Positions 45,346-54,645 of a stretch of 64,000 nt of DNA are shown piece by piece. Every line of letters begins with the position of its first letter. Positions within the stretch are counted from its first letter, which is position 1. The stretch comes from Granulicella arctica. Its GTDB lineage: Bacteria > Acidobacteriota > Terriglobia > Terriglobales > Acidobacteriaceae. The stretch lies in the NCBI RefSeq assembly GCF_013410065.1, contig NZ_JACCCW010000001.1:1545187-1609186 (forward strand). Reading direction: 5' to 3'. Below the pieces are notes generated by a model. The model searched no databases, was not told the origin of the DNA, and saw nothing but the letters and a program-made list of their open reading frames with translations. A program made the translations under genes and the position numbers.

Positions 45346-46212
45346 TTAGAAAGGAGCATATGGAGAATCCGAGGCGAGGAATCCGGATACCTGACGTGCA
45401 AAGGACGAGTGCCATTGGAAGATCGAACCGTGTCCTGCGTCAGGGTAGATCTGCAATACGGCATTAGGCAGGTTCTCGATCAATCGGTATGAATTGAAGG
45501 GAGGGATCATCTCGTCGTGAACTCCATTCACAATGAGAGTTGGTTGCTGGATTTGTTTTAAGTCTGAGAAGGGTTCGCCGATCTGCTGCTCCCAATCGCG
45601 GAAAGCCGCTAACTGAGCCTGCGCAACTTCGGGGCCGGAGGGTGGCTCGCGATCCACTTGCCTTTCAGCAAGTCGGGCAACGAAGTCCTTGCCGGCCTGC
45701 TGGCTGGCATCGGTCGGTGCAAAGAAGATCTTCTGTAGGATCTCGTAGCCCCTGAGGCTTCGGTCTTGGAAGTATTTCCCGAGACTCGGCTTATCGAGAT
45801 GCATGATATCTGTGCCACCACGAGGTGCCGTTCCCGCAAGGATGATCTTCCGGAACACCGTGGGACTATTCAGGACCATCTGCTGCGCAATCATGCCGCC
45901 CAGAGAGAAGCCAAGAACATCGCAGGTTGTTATCTCCAATCCGTCCAGAAAGGCGTGAACGTGCTCAGCCATTTCGCCAACAGACTTTGGGACCGAACCT
46001 GTCGAACGTCCGATACCTGCGTTATCGAAGAGGATGAGGTCATGTTCCGCTGCCAACGCGTCGGTTAATGCAGGGTCCCAGTTGTCGAGCGTTCCGGTGA
46101 AATGCTGGAGCAATAGCAGCGGACATTGTGATCTTTTACCGAAGCGGCGGTAAGCATACTTCTCCCTGCTCGTCTGGAGGAAAAGTGTTGGAGCTTCAAT
46201 ACTGAGCGACAT
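45346..46212 (-). CDS. Alpha/beta hydrolase
   Basis: This 288-residue single-domain hydrolase has an LLLQHFTG oxyanion segment, nucleophile Ser in LGFSLGGMIAQ, an acid in IVNGVHDEMIP and a His in DAGHGSIFQW. Without a clear lid signature the substrate is open; esterase or lactonase activity is usual. The start is MSLSIE at 46212 (AAAGGGA upstream) rather than 46251. It lies 60 bases after the second of two AraC-type regulator genes on the same strand and may be their target or partner. Confidence 0.85.
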   Translation of the reverse strand: MSLSIEAPTLFLQTSREKYAYRRFGKRSQCPLLLLQHFTGTLDNWDPALTDALAAEHDLILFDNAGIGRSTGSVPKSVGEMAEHVHAFLDGLEITTCDVLGFSLGGMIAQQMVLNSPTVFRKIILAGTAPRGGTDIMHLDKPSLGKYFQDRSLRGYEILQKIFFAPTDASQQAGKDFVARLAERQVDREPPSGPEVAQAQLAAFRDWEQQIGEPFSDLKQIQQPTLIVNGVHDEMIPPFNSYRLIENLPNAVLQIYPDAGHGSIFQWHSSFARQVSGFLASDSPYAPF

Positions 46213-46272
46213 AATTGGAAGTCCCTTTCGTTGTTGTGCTGGATACGACACATCCGAAGGATCGAGAGATCG

Positions 46273-47241
46273 TTACGTTCCTCGAACCTGCTCTTCGAGC
46301 CAGGTCTCGTCAGAATGATGAACTTCGGACAGGAGAAGACCGAAACGCCGACGATACCTTCCCGGTGGCATCCCGACCACGCGAGTAAAGCTCTCGGTGA
46401 ACGTCGGCTGGTCCGCGTAGCCGATTTCGAGCGCGATCTGCTTCAGACTCGCATTCGATTCGAGTAACAACTTCTGGGCTCGCTTGATCCGCGCCTCAAG
46501 CAAGTATTTGTGAAACGAACTGCCAAAGCTTTGTCGGAAAGCGCGCGCGAAGTGTCCATCCGAGAGACCGCATCTCTCGGCAAGGCCCTCCATTGTGGGG
46601 ACCTGATTGCAAGATGCGTTCAACTTCTCGTCAATCATTCGCCTATGCTTTGGTGAGAACCCGCCGGTGAAGCGCTCATTTACTGAACCTTCCACTCCGT
46701 AGCGGTCCAGCAAGTGCGAATACAGTGATAACGTGAAATACTCTGCAACGTCCGCAGGACAATGCTGCTCTTCGGAAAGTAATGGGCGAGCGGCTCTCGA
46801 GAGGAGAGTCATTGTAGGGTCGGGAGCGAAGCTTGGAGCTTCCAGTGATACGATCTTCCGGCGATTTCGCCGCTGTGCGAAAGCTCGGAGCGAGTTCCGC
46901 GGTATTTGGTACTGAATAAGTTCTCCCCTGGATTCGCGCAAGTTGGTCACGACTGATCTTGGTGGCAAAAGGCACATCTCACCTGGGTAGCGGAGCAACT
47001 CCTCGCGCGAGTCGTCCGGGAAAACTACTTGGATAGAGGTGGGGGAACTAGAATCTACCTGCACTAAGGCAATGAACGATTGCGGAGACGCATACACCGT
47101 GCTCCCTGCAGGCAGAGTTGAAATTCGCAATGAGACCTTACTGATGCCTTGGTCGGTCCGAGACGAGCCCTGTTGAGGGCTCTCAGCATTGAGCGTCAGA
47201 GTAAAGCGAGTACTCGGAATTGCGCTTTGCGACTCTTTCAT
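46273..47241 (-). CDS. AraC-family transcriptional regulator
   Basis: This 322-residue protein carries two C-terminal helix-turn-helix units (about 220-315): TMEGLAERCGLSDGHFARAFRQSFG and SLKQIALEIGYADQPTFTESFTRVVGMPPGRYRRRF. The N-terminal 200 residues are a sensor domain of AraC-binding cupin-like type with no clear ligand signature. It starts nine bases after the end of a related regulator gene upstream, so the pair is probably one transcript ending in the hydrolase gene. Confidence 0.9.
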   Translation of the reverse strand: MKESQSAIPSTRFTLTLNAESPQQGSSRTDQGISKVSLRISTLPAGSTVYASPQSFIALVQVDSSSPTSIQVVFPDDSREELLRYPGEMCLLPPRSVVTNLRESRGELIQYQIPRNSLRAFAQRRNRRKIVSLEAPSFAPDPTMTLLSRAARPLLSEEQHCPADVAEYFTLSLYSHLLDRYGVEGSVNERFTGGFSPKHRRMIDEKLNASCNQVPTMEGLAERCGLSDGHFARAFRQSFGSSFHKYLLEARIKRAQKLLLESNASLKQIALEIGYADQPTFTESFTRVVGMPPGRYRRRFGLLLSEVHHSDETWLEEQVRGT

Positions 47242-47250
47242 TTGGCACCG

Positions 47251-48111
47251 TCATGCATTGGCAAATCTGGAGAGGCACCCCTGAACTGCGCAGAGGGCAG
47301 ACTCATGGTTGGACTGTCTACGCCATATTCCCGGCGAAACACCGGAGACGGCGGTGAAGCGTCGTGTGAAGCTGGACTGATCGGCGAACCCACAGTCGAG
47401 GGCAATTTGGGAGATTGGGTCGCTTGAATCAACTAAGCGAGACTTTGCTTCTTTGATCCGCCGATTGACTCTGTAACGATGGAGGGGCATGCCAAATTTT
47501 GCCTTGAAGAGTCGAGAAAAGTGACATACCGAAAGCCGACAACGGCGAGCAATTTGAGCAACGGAAGGGCACTCATCTGTCGACTCGTCGAGCGCTTCCA
47601 TAAGTGCCGAAAGCTGCCAATCCTCGAATCCGCCAGGGCTCGTATGTTCATCGGTTCCCAGCAGATGGCTCAACCGCGCGCACAACATCTTCGTTATGCA
47701 GGCTGTGGTGTATGAATTGTGATTGCCCACCGGAAGGGGCGTCAGAACCGCTACGGCAAGCTCTCCGATCACAGCATCGTCGATATCGACAAAAGGGCGT
47801 CCAGCTAAAGACAGTAGAGGATAGTTGCTTGTATTCAGAAGCGTCCTATGGATATGCAACTCTAGAACTTCCGTTGGCCCCGATGCGACATCGGGGAGTC
47901 TCCCGGAAATAGCGTGCGAGGTCGCCGCGGACAATGCGCAGCGAAATAGGAGGGTCTCTCCGAGATGAAGCCCGGAACTCTCTCCATCCGCAGGAACGAT
48001 TCCTAGCTCCATTCGTTCCTCGTTTCGCCAGATGTGAAACGGGAATACATCAAGCGTTCCGAGGCGGCTTTCTATCGGCAGCCTTAGATGGCTCTGGACA
48101 TCTTTGGGCAT
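47251..48111 (-). CDS. AraC-family transcriptional regulator (tandem copy)
   Basis: This 286-residue protein has the double helix-turn-helix at about 185-280: SVAQIARRCRLSVCHFSRLFKAKFGMPLHRY and PISQIALDCGFADQSSFTRRFTAVSGVSPGIWRRQ. It resembles the neighbouring regulator in this part but differs in the N-terminal sensor part, so the two may sense different signals. It is the first gene of the AraC/AraC/hydrolase group. Confidence 0.9.
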   Translation of the reverse strand: MPKDVQSHLRLPIESRLGTLDVFPFHIWRNEERMELGIVPADGESSGLHLGETLLFRCALSAATSHAISGRLPDVASGPTEVLELHIHRTLLNTSNYPLLSLAGRPFVDIDDAVIGELAVAVLTPLPVGNHNSYTTACITKMLCARLSHLLGTDEHTSPGGFEDWQLSALMEALDESTDECPSVAQIARRCRLSVCHFSRLFKAKFGMPLHRYRVNRRIKEAKSRLVDSSDPISQIALDCGFADQSSFTRRFTAVSGVSPGIWRRQSNHESALCAVQGCLSRFANA

Positions 48112-48212
48112 ATGGGACTCCAGTTTTGGTTCGTCCCCAACGGGAACTCGCCTTACCCATGTTGCCTGTAGCTGTCCTGCCGCGATAAGCCCCGAAGGAG
48201 GCCAACGCGTTA

Positions 48213-48242
48213 CCCCTCTTTAGTAGGTATCCATAAGAGGGG
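48213..48242 (-). terminator. Hairpin downstream of the LolA-like gene
   Basis: CCCCTCTT and AAGAGGGG form a perfect 8-bp stem around a 14-base loop, about 30 bases after the stop at 48273. There is no U-tract, so termination is only probable. Confidence 0.45.
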
Positions 48243-48272
48243 GTGGACGTATGGATTGTCGCACCGGTGGCA

Positions 48273-49088
48273 TTATTCCGAAAAGAATGGATGGAGTAGA
48301 CGGATGCGAGCCAGGAGCTTATTGGGAAGCCTCCTGCCATCAGAATCACATGCGAGAACCTCGTGGGCCACCGGCAACCAAATCCCGCTGACTTGCTGGT
48401 ACGAGGAGACATAGTCGACGCACTCGGTACCCTCGGCGCTGCCGAGCCTGTATCGGGTTCGCCTTAACAGGCCATCGTCTCCGTAATAGGCGTATTGCAC
48501 CCGCGCGGGCGTTTCAATATCCAATGGAAAGCCGATTCTGAGGACCCGCCACGTCTCTCCGTCTTCATGCCAGGGATCGATCTCCTCGACAATGAATCCA
48601 GGGCCGGTGTAGAGGAAAGGCGCTGTGACGTGATGCCGAATCACGAAACCAAGTACGTACGCGGTGCGTAGCAAGTCCAAGCTGCCCTCGGCACATGCGG
48701 CCCATGATGCCCTCTCGGAAATCGGAAAGACTTTCAGTTGAGTGCTTTGGTCACCCAGGAAAGAGACAAGATGAGGTTCTATCAATATGCGTCGATTGCC
48801 ATCATCGGTAACGATGACGATGCGCTGTTGCCGCAAGGAGAAGAATGCTTGGCTCTGCGGGATCGCACTAGATGGCGCTGGAGGAGGACACAGATGTCCC
48901 TCCATCTGGATCTCGGCTACCAGATCCGATAGTTTTTGCCATTGCTGTAAACCCCCGTGAGCTTCGAGAACTTGCTCAAGCAAGCTAGACAACTCTGCAC
49001 CTCTCGCTTCGTTGTTCTGTTGGTCAGGTTCGATCAACATCCCATTCAGGATCGCCGGCGCGAGCTGAGAAGGGCTTGAGATGCCCAT
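48273..49088 (-). CDS. Uncharacterised protein, LolA-like fold suspected
   Basis: This 271-residue protein begins its fold with LLEQVLEAHGGLQQWQKLSDLVAEIQMEG, an opening often seen in acidobacterial LolA/LppX-type proteins. Alternating beta-strand-like segments follow (QRIVIVTDDGNRRILIEPHLVSF, WRVLRIGFPLDIETPARVQYAYYGDDGLLRRTRYRLG, GIWLPVAHEVL). There is no signal peptide, which is unusual for that fold. Function is unknown; binding of a hydrophobic ligand is the family's theme. The start is uncertain (49088 or the internal Met at 49040), as neither has a good ribosome site. Confidence 0.6.
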   Translation of the reverse strand: MGISSPSQLAPAILNGMLIEPDQQNNEARGAELSSLLEQVLEAHGGLQQWQKLSDLVAEIQMEGHLCPPPAPSSAIPQSQAFFSLRQQRIVIVTDDGNRRILIEPHLVSFLGDQSTQLKVFPISERASWAACAEGSLDLLRTAYVLGFVIRHHVTAPFLYTGPGFIVEEIDPWHEDGETWRVLRIGFPLDIETPARVQYAYYGDDGLLRRTRYRLGSAEGTECVDYVSSYQQVSGIWLPVAHEVLACDSDGRRLPNKLLARIRLLHPFFSE

Positions 49089-49446
49089 GCTAGGCAGAAG
49101 AGTTCGTTCGCTCTTTTCCGAAACGCTCGTTCTTTGGAGAATGCTTCGATCCTTACTGCCGACCGGTCGGCAAAAACAAGTACGAGTCGTTCTTGGTAGT
49201 GTAACTGAAGGGTTCTAAACGGCAGACCGTGGGTTTCCCAGTAGTCGTGTGACTTTTGGCGAAGGATGAAAGTTTCTGCCAAGAGCTCTGAATGTCAGCA
49301 ACGTAGGGTTACCAGAGACTCAGTAATCGTTCGACCTCGCGTGAAGTTGTCGGAACAATTATGGGGAAACGCTCGATCTACGAAAGGGAACCCCGATGCC
49401 GGTACTACTTCATCGCTCTGTGGTCCCTCTTAGTACGGAGTGACTT
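49089..49446. other. Intergenic region before the efflux operon
   Basis: It holds the divergent promoters of the LolA-like gene and the export operon. A 78-codon minus-strand frame (49046-49282) starts at TTG and overlaps the LolA-like gene; it is too weak to call. No operator palindrome stood out. Confidence 0.4.
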
Positions 49447-50925
49447 ATGCCACAGGGCAAATCGAGGAAGAGGGCGATCTGCCTCGCGTTTTGGCTAGTG
49501 CATGCCCTGCTTGGAAAGGCAGCCGCCCAATGCGCGTCTATCGCAAGTACCGCCAAAGCCGCATCCCAATGCGCGTCTCGGAGCATTCCTGCTGATTCCG
49601 TCGCAACGTTAGATTTGTCAAGGAATTACTCCTTGGCGGAATTGATCGACATTGCAGAGCGCAACAATCCGAGGACGAGAGCAGCTTGGGAGCGCACAAA
49701 GCAGCGGGCAGAGCGGCTAGGGATAGCGAAGAGCGCGTATTACCCACTCCTTGTCGGTATCGCCACCTTCGCCGATCAGCGGTTCATCAACCCTTTCCCG
49801 GAAGCCCTCTTGCCACGGGGATACTCCATGGTTGAGACCCCGGTAGTTCAGCCGCAGATCGCGCTCCAATATCTCTTGTTCGACTTCGGCAAGAGGGAGG
49901 GCGAAGTTGGCTCCGCAAAAGCGGAGGCGCTGGCTGCCGGAGCCGATTTCATTCATGAGAATCAAGAAGTCGCGTTTGCGGTCTCAAAGGCCTATTACGA
50001 TCTCATGACCGCACAAGAGCGTAGCGGGGCAACACGAGACATTCTCAAGACAGCTCAGACCACTCAAGACGCCGCTGAAGCGAGACTTCAGAATGGCCGG
50101 GCCACCTTGCCCGATGTACTCAATGCAAGGGCGGAAACGGCACAGGCGACCTTCGACCTCGCGTCTGCAGAAGGGCAGGAGCAGATCGTGCGCGTCAGTC
50201 TGGCTGAAGAACTTGGCGCTGAGCCGACGCCGGACATTCGAATCGATGCGCAAAAGAACGCACCTCTTCCCGCTACCCTCGATCTTCCGATTAAAGCTCT
50301 CGTTGACCGCGCCATAGAGGATCGCCCCGATCTGCAGGCGCAGCTTCTCGAGATCCAAGCGGCTGACCAGCAAATACGAGTCGCCAAAGGAGCATACCGC
50401 CCGAGCATCGTTCTGTCCGGCAGCGTGGCCCAAACCGCGATCTGGCCTACGGCGGATAATTCGGGCCTCGGCTCGGCGAACGAGACCACATGGGGAGCGT
50501 CACTCGGGATACAGTGGCGCATCTTCGACGGGGGGGCGCGCAAGAATGAGCTTGCGGGTGCCCGGTCCCGGAGCCGCGAAGCCACCGACAAGCTGCGGGA
50601 TCTCCGAGATCATGCACAACGTGAGGTGTGGAGTAGCTACATTGCCTTTCAAACCGCACAGCGACAGCAGCAAGCGGCGACCGCTTTATTGCAGGCAGCC
50701 AATGAGTCGTACAGCTCATCTCTCGATGCCTACCGCAGCGGGGTAAAGAACCTGGTCGATGTTGTCTCAGCTGAAAAGCAGTTGGCACTTGCGCGACTTT
50801 CCTCGGTAAGTGCTCGATCTCAGCTTTTCCTGCAGGCGGTGCAAATAGAGTTCACCACTGGCAATCTCCTGCGGAGTCTTCCGCCAGCGACAGCACTTCA
50901 GAAACAGGATGGGCCTCCACAATGA
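49447..50925 (+). CDS. TolC-family outer-membrane efflux protein
   Basis: This 492-residue protein has a signal peptide (FWLVHALLGKAAAQ) and the two OEP repeats: NYSLAELIDIAERNNPRTRAAWERTKQRA with YYPLLVGIATF, and later QAAYRPSIVLSG-like and SLDAYRSGVKNLVDVVSAEKQLA. It forms the trimeric outer-membrane channel of a tripartite exporter. The direct repeat CCCAATGCGCGTCT near the 5' end gives a short AQCAS repeat without known role. Its stop overlaps the next start (ATGA). Confidence 0.9.
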   Translation: MPQGKSRKRAICLAFWLVHALLGKAAAQCASIASTAKAASQCASRSIPADSVATLDLSRNYSLAELIDIAERNNPRTRAAWERTKQRAERLGIAKSAYYPLLVGIATFADQRFINPFPEALLPRGYSMVETPVVQPQIALQYLLFDFGKREGEVGSAKAEALAAGADFIHENQEVAFAVSKAYYDLMTAQERSGATRDILKTAQTTQDAAEARLQNGRATLPDVLNARAETAQATFDLASAEGQEQIVRVSLAEELGAEPTPDIRIDAQKNAPLPATLDLPIKALVDRAIEDRPDLQAQLLEIQAADQQIRVAKGAYRPSIVLSGSVAQTAIWPTADNSGLGSANETTWGASLGIQWRIFDGGARKNELAGARSRSREATDKLRDLRDHAQREVWSSYIAFQTAQRQQQAATALLQAANESYSSSLDAYRSGVKNLVDVVSAEKQLALARLSSVSARSQLFLQAVQIEFTTGNLLRSLPPATALQKQDGPPQ

Positions 50926-51182
50926 CGCGATTCAAATACCTTGTCATGTTGTCTGCATGTGCGTTCTGCACCGGATGCAGCCGGGCACCTTCGATTTCGG
51001 TCATCGGCTCGTTCTTCCCCGTGTGGATGCTTTGCCTCTTGATCGGTACCGTTCTAACGTTCGTCGCACGAGCGGTACTGGTGCGATTCAGGCTCGAGAC
51101 CGAAGTAGGTCCCCTTGCTCTGTTCTACCCGTGCCTGGGGACGCTTTGCGCCTGCCTGCTGTGGTTGATCTTCTTCCAATAG
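50922..51182 (+). CDS. YtcA-family small membrane lipoprotein
   Basis: This 86-residue protein has a lipobox (LSACAFCTGCS) and two membrane helices (about 28-50 and 64-85). It matches the YtcA family, small proteins encoded beside HlyD and FUSC export genes in E. coli and many Proteobacteria. It is translationally coupled to the TolC gene. Its role in the exporter is not known; it may help the small inner-membrane part of the pump, like AaeX. Confidence 0.8.
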   Translation: MTRFKYLVMLSACAFCTGCSRAPSISVIGSFFPVWMLCLLIGTVLTFVARAVLVRFRLETEVGPLALFYPCLGTLCACLLWLIFFQ

Positions 51183-51192
51183 GAGTATGCGG

Positions 51193-52392
51193 ATGCCCAA
51201 CGATCCAGAAGTACCAAAGCAGAGACGAATGGGGCGCGTTCTCCAACTCGGAGTCGTTTCTCTCACAGCCGTTCTCCTCGTCCTCGTCTTGCTCGCTACC
51301 GACCGCCATCCCCGAACGGATGACGCAAGCGTGCGAGCCAACTTGATTGAGATCGCTCCAGAGGTTAGCGGCCGACTGGAGCAACTACCAGTCAAGGACA
51401 ACATGTTCGTCAAACAGGGCGGCCTGCTGTTTGTCATCGATCCGCGTGATTATGAGTATGCCTTGCGGCAGGCGCTCTCGGATCAAGACAATCTCGAACA
51501 ACGCATTGCGGACGCGAGACGAAAGATTGCGGCTCAAGACAGTGCTGTGGGCGCTGCTCGTGCGGCGGTCCACAATACAACAACCGGCGTGAAGACGGCA
51601 GGAAGCGGTATTGATCTGGCTCAGGCGACCGTGGCAAGAGCCAAGGCTGCGACAAACGCGGCGGAAGCGCGTTGGAAATACGCGCAGAATGACCTCCATC
51701 GCCTCGAACCCCTGTTGGCAAAACAATATGTCACGATCGATCAAGTTGATGTGGCCAGGACAGCGGCCGACACGGCTCGTGGTGCTTACGATGAAGCACT
51801 CGCCGCACTGAACGAGGCGCAAGCTCAGGAGACGCAGGCGCAGCTGCGTCAACAATCTGCGAGTGATCAAGCGGCTCAATCTGAGGCTCTTCTCGGACAG
51901 GCGATGCACGTCGTCGACACGCTTGATATTTTGATGTCCCAGCGTCCGGCTCTTGCCGCAAAGGTTGACCGCGCACGCTTAGATCTGGATCGCTGCCGCG
52001 TCGTCGCTCCTTTCGATGCGTACGTGACCAATATGAACATTTCCGAGGGAGCTTATGCCAAACCCGGCGCCCCGATGTTCACTCTTATCGACGCGCGAAA
52101 CTGGTACGTGATTGCCAACTACCGGGAGGGCAAGGTAAAAAATATCCACATCGGCGATCCCGTTGACCTCTACCTGATGGGACACCCCGACAAGAAGTTC
52201 CATGGAAAAGTTGATAGCGTCGGTTTTGGGGTTCTGCCGGAAGATGGGAAGGTTTTCGGCGGCCTTCCGGATGTCGATCGTACTCTGAATTGGGTACACC
52301 TCTCGACGCGATTCCCGGTTCGCATTCACGTCGAAGATCCAGACCCAGAGCTGTTTCGCATCGGCGCAACAGCGGTAACGGTCGTGCGATGA
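51193..52392 (+). CDS. HlyD-family periplasmic adaptor (EmrA/AaeA type)
   Basis: This 399-residue protein has one membrane anchor (VVSLTAVLLVLVLLA), a biotinyl-lipoyl segment (APEVSGRLEQLPVKDNMFVKQGGLLFVIDP), a long coiled coil (about 85-230) and the second half-motif (RVVAPFDAYVTNMNISEGAYAKPGAPMFTLID). It links the inner-membrane pump to TolC. ATG 51193 is preferred to 51187 because AGGAG at 51181-51185 is then correctly spaced. Its stop overlaps the FUSC start as ATGA. Confidence 0.9.
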   Translation: MPNDPEVPKQRRMGRVLQLGVVSLTAVLLVLVLLATDRHPRTDDASVRANLIEIAPEVSGRLEQLPVKDNMFVKQGGLLFVIDPRDYEYALRQALSDQDNLEQRIADARRKIAAQDSAVGAARAAVHNTTTGVKTAGSGIDLAQATVARAKAATNAAEARWKYAQNDLHRLEPLLAKQYVTIDQVDVARTAADTARGAYDEALAALNEAQAQETQAQLRQQSASDQAAQSEALLGQAMHVVDTLDILMSQRPALAAKVDRARLDLDRCRVVAPFDAYVTNMNISEGAYAKPGAPMFTLIDARNWYVIANYREGKVKNIHIGDPVDLYLMGHPDKKFHGKVDSVGFGVLPEDGKVFGGLPDVDRTLNWVHLSTRFPVRIHVEDPDPELFRIGATAVTVVR

Positions 52393-54503
52393 ATATCCAT
52401 GGAAGGTACCTGCCATCACTCAGGGAGATACCTCTGCTGGAGCGGCTGTGGGAGGATCTTCAGCCAACGCCGGGACGCCTAGCGAGGTCCTTTCGGATAA
52501 CGCTTGCTTCGGTTCTTCTGCTAGCGGTGATGCTGGTTCTCCAGATGCCGTTCATGGCGTATGGGCTGTATGCCATCTTCGTCGTCGCCGTTGAGAGTCC
52601 CTCTGCCTCATTCCAGACTGGGATAGCGTTGATAGGCACCGGCGTGATTGCTGTCGGGTCCGAACTCGCCATAGTCACACTGACAAACAATGATCCAATC
52701 GCCCGCGTTCTCAGCATATCGATCGTTACCTTCCTGGGTGGCATGATCGTAGGTGGCACTACTAAACCGAACCTGGGAGCGAGCTGGGGTCTTCTGTTCT
52801 GTTTGCTGATCGCTACCTGGGATCGACACGTCTCCGAGACCATTCTCGTGAGTAATTCGTTGTGGCTCCTGGCCGCGCTGTCCCTTTCGGTTGTTTGCAC
52901 GGTGTCTGTCGAATACGTCTTCGGCTCCCGCACGCCTGTTGAAGATCTGAGGCTACAATTCGTCCAGCGGTACCGCTCACTGGCAACGATGTACGCCGCA
53001 TGTAGCGAAGATACGACGACCGCAAAGCGCCATGAGGCAGCGAACAAGGTGTCGAGGTTAGCTGTTGCCGGTGCCAGCGGGATGCTCGATATCTACCATG
53101 TAATCGTCGATCGCAACCTGCCGACCAAGGCGCTGCCTCCCGACGCGCAGCTTCGGATCATGGTGCTGGCTCGCCTGATGGACGATTCCGCCGCTTTTGG
53201 TTTTAAGGATGAGTTGTTCTCAGATCCTGCGGTGCGGGTCCGTTGCGCACGTCTGGCGGCGAAGTGTGCGGAGCTTGCCGCGGCTAGCGACGTCCCATCG
53301 GAACACCAAGCACTCAAGAACGACTTACCCGGCACGGATCTCCTATCGAAAATCGAGGATTTGGTTGATGTGCTCGCGGGTGCCGCGGATCCTGAAGGCG
53401 GGTTGAAGGGTCAAGAGCCAATCATCGTTCCAACCAACAAGATTCCTCTGGTCATCCATGGTGCGATGCGGAAGCCTGAAAATGTGGCTTTTGCGCTTAA
53501 GATCAGCCTTTGTGCAACCATCTGCTACGTCTTCTATCACGGCGTTGATTGGCCGGGAATTTCGACCTCTGTCACCACGGTAATGGTGACAGGCCTCAGC
53601 ACGACGGCAGCTATGAAGCAACGCCTTAGCTTTCGTCTGCTTGGTTCCATCACCGGGGGGCTGCTACTTGGGCTCGGTACGATTGTCTTTCTTTTCCCGT
53701 TGATGGACTCAATCACCTCGTTAGCCATTTTGATCGGCGCGGTGGCCTTCGGCATTGCCTGGATCTCAGGTGGGACGCGCTTCGCCGCGATCGGACCGAA
53801 CATCGCGTTCGCGTTCTATTTTGTCGCATTGGTGGGTTCTCGTGCTTCAACGGAGCTCGCGCCGGCGCGTGATCGCCTGTTCGGAATCCTATTGGCGATC
53901 CTTGTCATGTGGATTGTCTTCGATTGGATCTGGCCTGTCCGCACAATAACCGTCATGCAGAGGGTTCTTGCTTCTGTCCTCAATGGCACAGCCGAGCTAG
54001 TAAGCATGGATCCAAATAGAGCTTCAGCCATCTGGATGAATCAGGAGGAGCGCCTGCGCCGGCAGATTGGATCAAATCTGGCGATCCTGCGAGGGTTGGA
54101 CGAGACCGTCGAATATGACCTGGGAGCAAACCCGGGCGACCAAGCTGAAACAAGTGATCTAATCGTTCAAGCTTCCCTTTCGGCAGCAGCTCTTGCGTGG
54201 AGCCAGGTGCTGTTCCTAAACGATGTCGAGGAAGGTATAGAGGTCGCGGACAGAGTACGTCTCGGTCTGAGGAACGCTATCGCTGCAGACCTCGCTTCCA
54301 TGGCCTCAGCCATCGATCCTGAACGGGGACAACCCGCTCCCTTCCTCGTCGATACGACCACCCTATTGGACGATGGATCGGACGAGTATGAGCGCGCGAT
54401 CGTCGCGCGGTATATAGACACGAGGAATCTGGTTTCAGCGTTGCTCGAAGGAGAAACGTCGCGTAGGGGTGTCTCCCTTCGTCCAACGGGACAACGACCT
54501 TGA
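52389..54503 (+). CDS. FUSC-family inner-membrane transporter (AaeB/YccS-like)
   Basis: This 704-residue protein has two blocks of about five to six membrane helices (about 30-180 and 380-530), each followed by a cytoplasmic helical part. The second block contains the FUSC signature (FALKISLCATICYVFYHGVDWPGISTSVTTVMVTGLST). AaeB-type members export aromatic carboxylic acids. The frame is open from 52290, but ATG 52389 overlaps the HlyD stop. TolC, YtcA, HlyD and FUSC together make a complete exporter, possibly for plant-derived phenolic acids. Confidence 0.9.
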   Translation: MNIHGRYLPSLREIPLLERLWEDLQPTPGRLARSFRITLASVLLLAVMLVLQMPFMAYGLYAIFVVAVESPSASFQTGIALIGTGVIAVGSELAIVTLTNNDPIARVLSISIVTFLGGMIVGGTTKPNLGASWGLLFCLLIATWDRHVSETILVSNSLWLLAALSLSVVCTVSVEYVFGSRTPVEDLRLQFVQRYRSLATMYAACSEDTTTAKRHEAANKVSRLAVAGASGMLDIYHVIVDRNLPTKALPPDAQLRIMVLARLMDDSAAFGFKDELFSDPAVRVRCARLAAKCAELAAASDVPSEHQALKNDLPGTDLLSKIEDLVDVLAGAADPEGGLKGQEPIIVPTNKIPLVIHGAMRKPENVAFALKISLCATICYVFYHGVDWPGISTSVTTVMVTGLSTTAAMKQRLSFRLLGSITGGLLLGLGTIVFLFPLMDSITSLAILIGAVAFGIAWISGGTRFAAIGPNIAFAFYFVALVGSRASTELAPARDRLFGILLAILVMWIVFDWIWPVRTITVMQRVLASVLNGTAELVSMDPNRASAIWMNQEERLRRQIGSNLAILRGLDETVEYDLGANPGDQAETSDLIVQASLSAAALAWSQVLFLNDVEEGIEVADRVRLGLRNAIAADLASMASAIDPERGQPAPFLVDTTTLLDDGSDEYERAIVARYIDTRNLVSALLEGETSRRGVSLRPTGQRP

Positions 54504-54580
54504 GCTAAGTAGCTCCAAGCTCACGTACTAGTTCCTTGCTGGCTTCGTGGCCGATCTATAGATGGTCCAACTAGGTCAAA

Positions 54581-54621
54581 GCGGATTGTCCGATCCTCAT
54601 ACGAGGTGTCCGACAATCCGC
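54581..54621. terminator. Hairpin between convergent genes
   Basis: GCGGATTGTCCGA and TCCGACAATCCGC pair with one mismatch, and the inner CCTC...GAGG pairs again. It lies between the ends of the FUSC gene and the following minus-strand gene, so it can serve both. Confidence 0.6.
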
Positions 54622-54645
54622 CAGGTGCCTGAAAGAGGTGCTCGG

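Noticed and set aside
49046..49282. 78-codon minus-strand frame
   Set aside because: TTG start, poor ribosome site, overlaps another gene and no known relatives by eye.
49527..49590. Short direct repeat CCCAATGCGCGTCT in the TolC gene
   Set aside because: Only two copies, in frame, near the signal peptide; not a mobile or CRISPR repeat.
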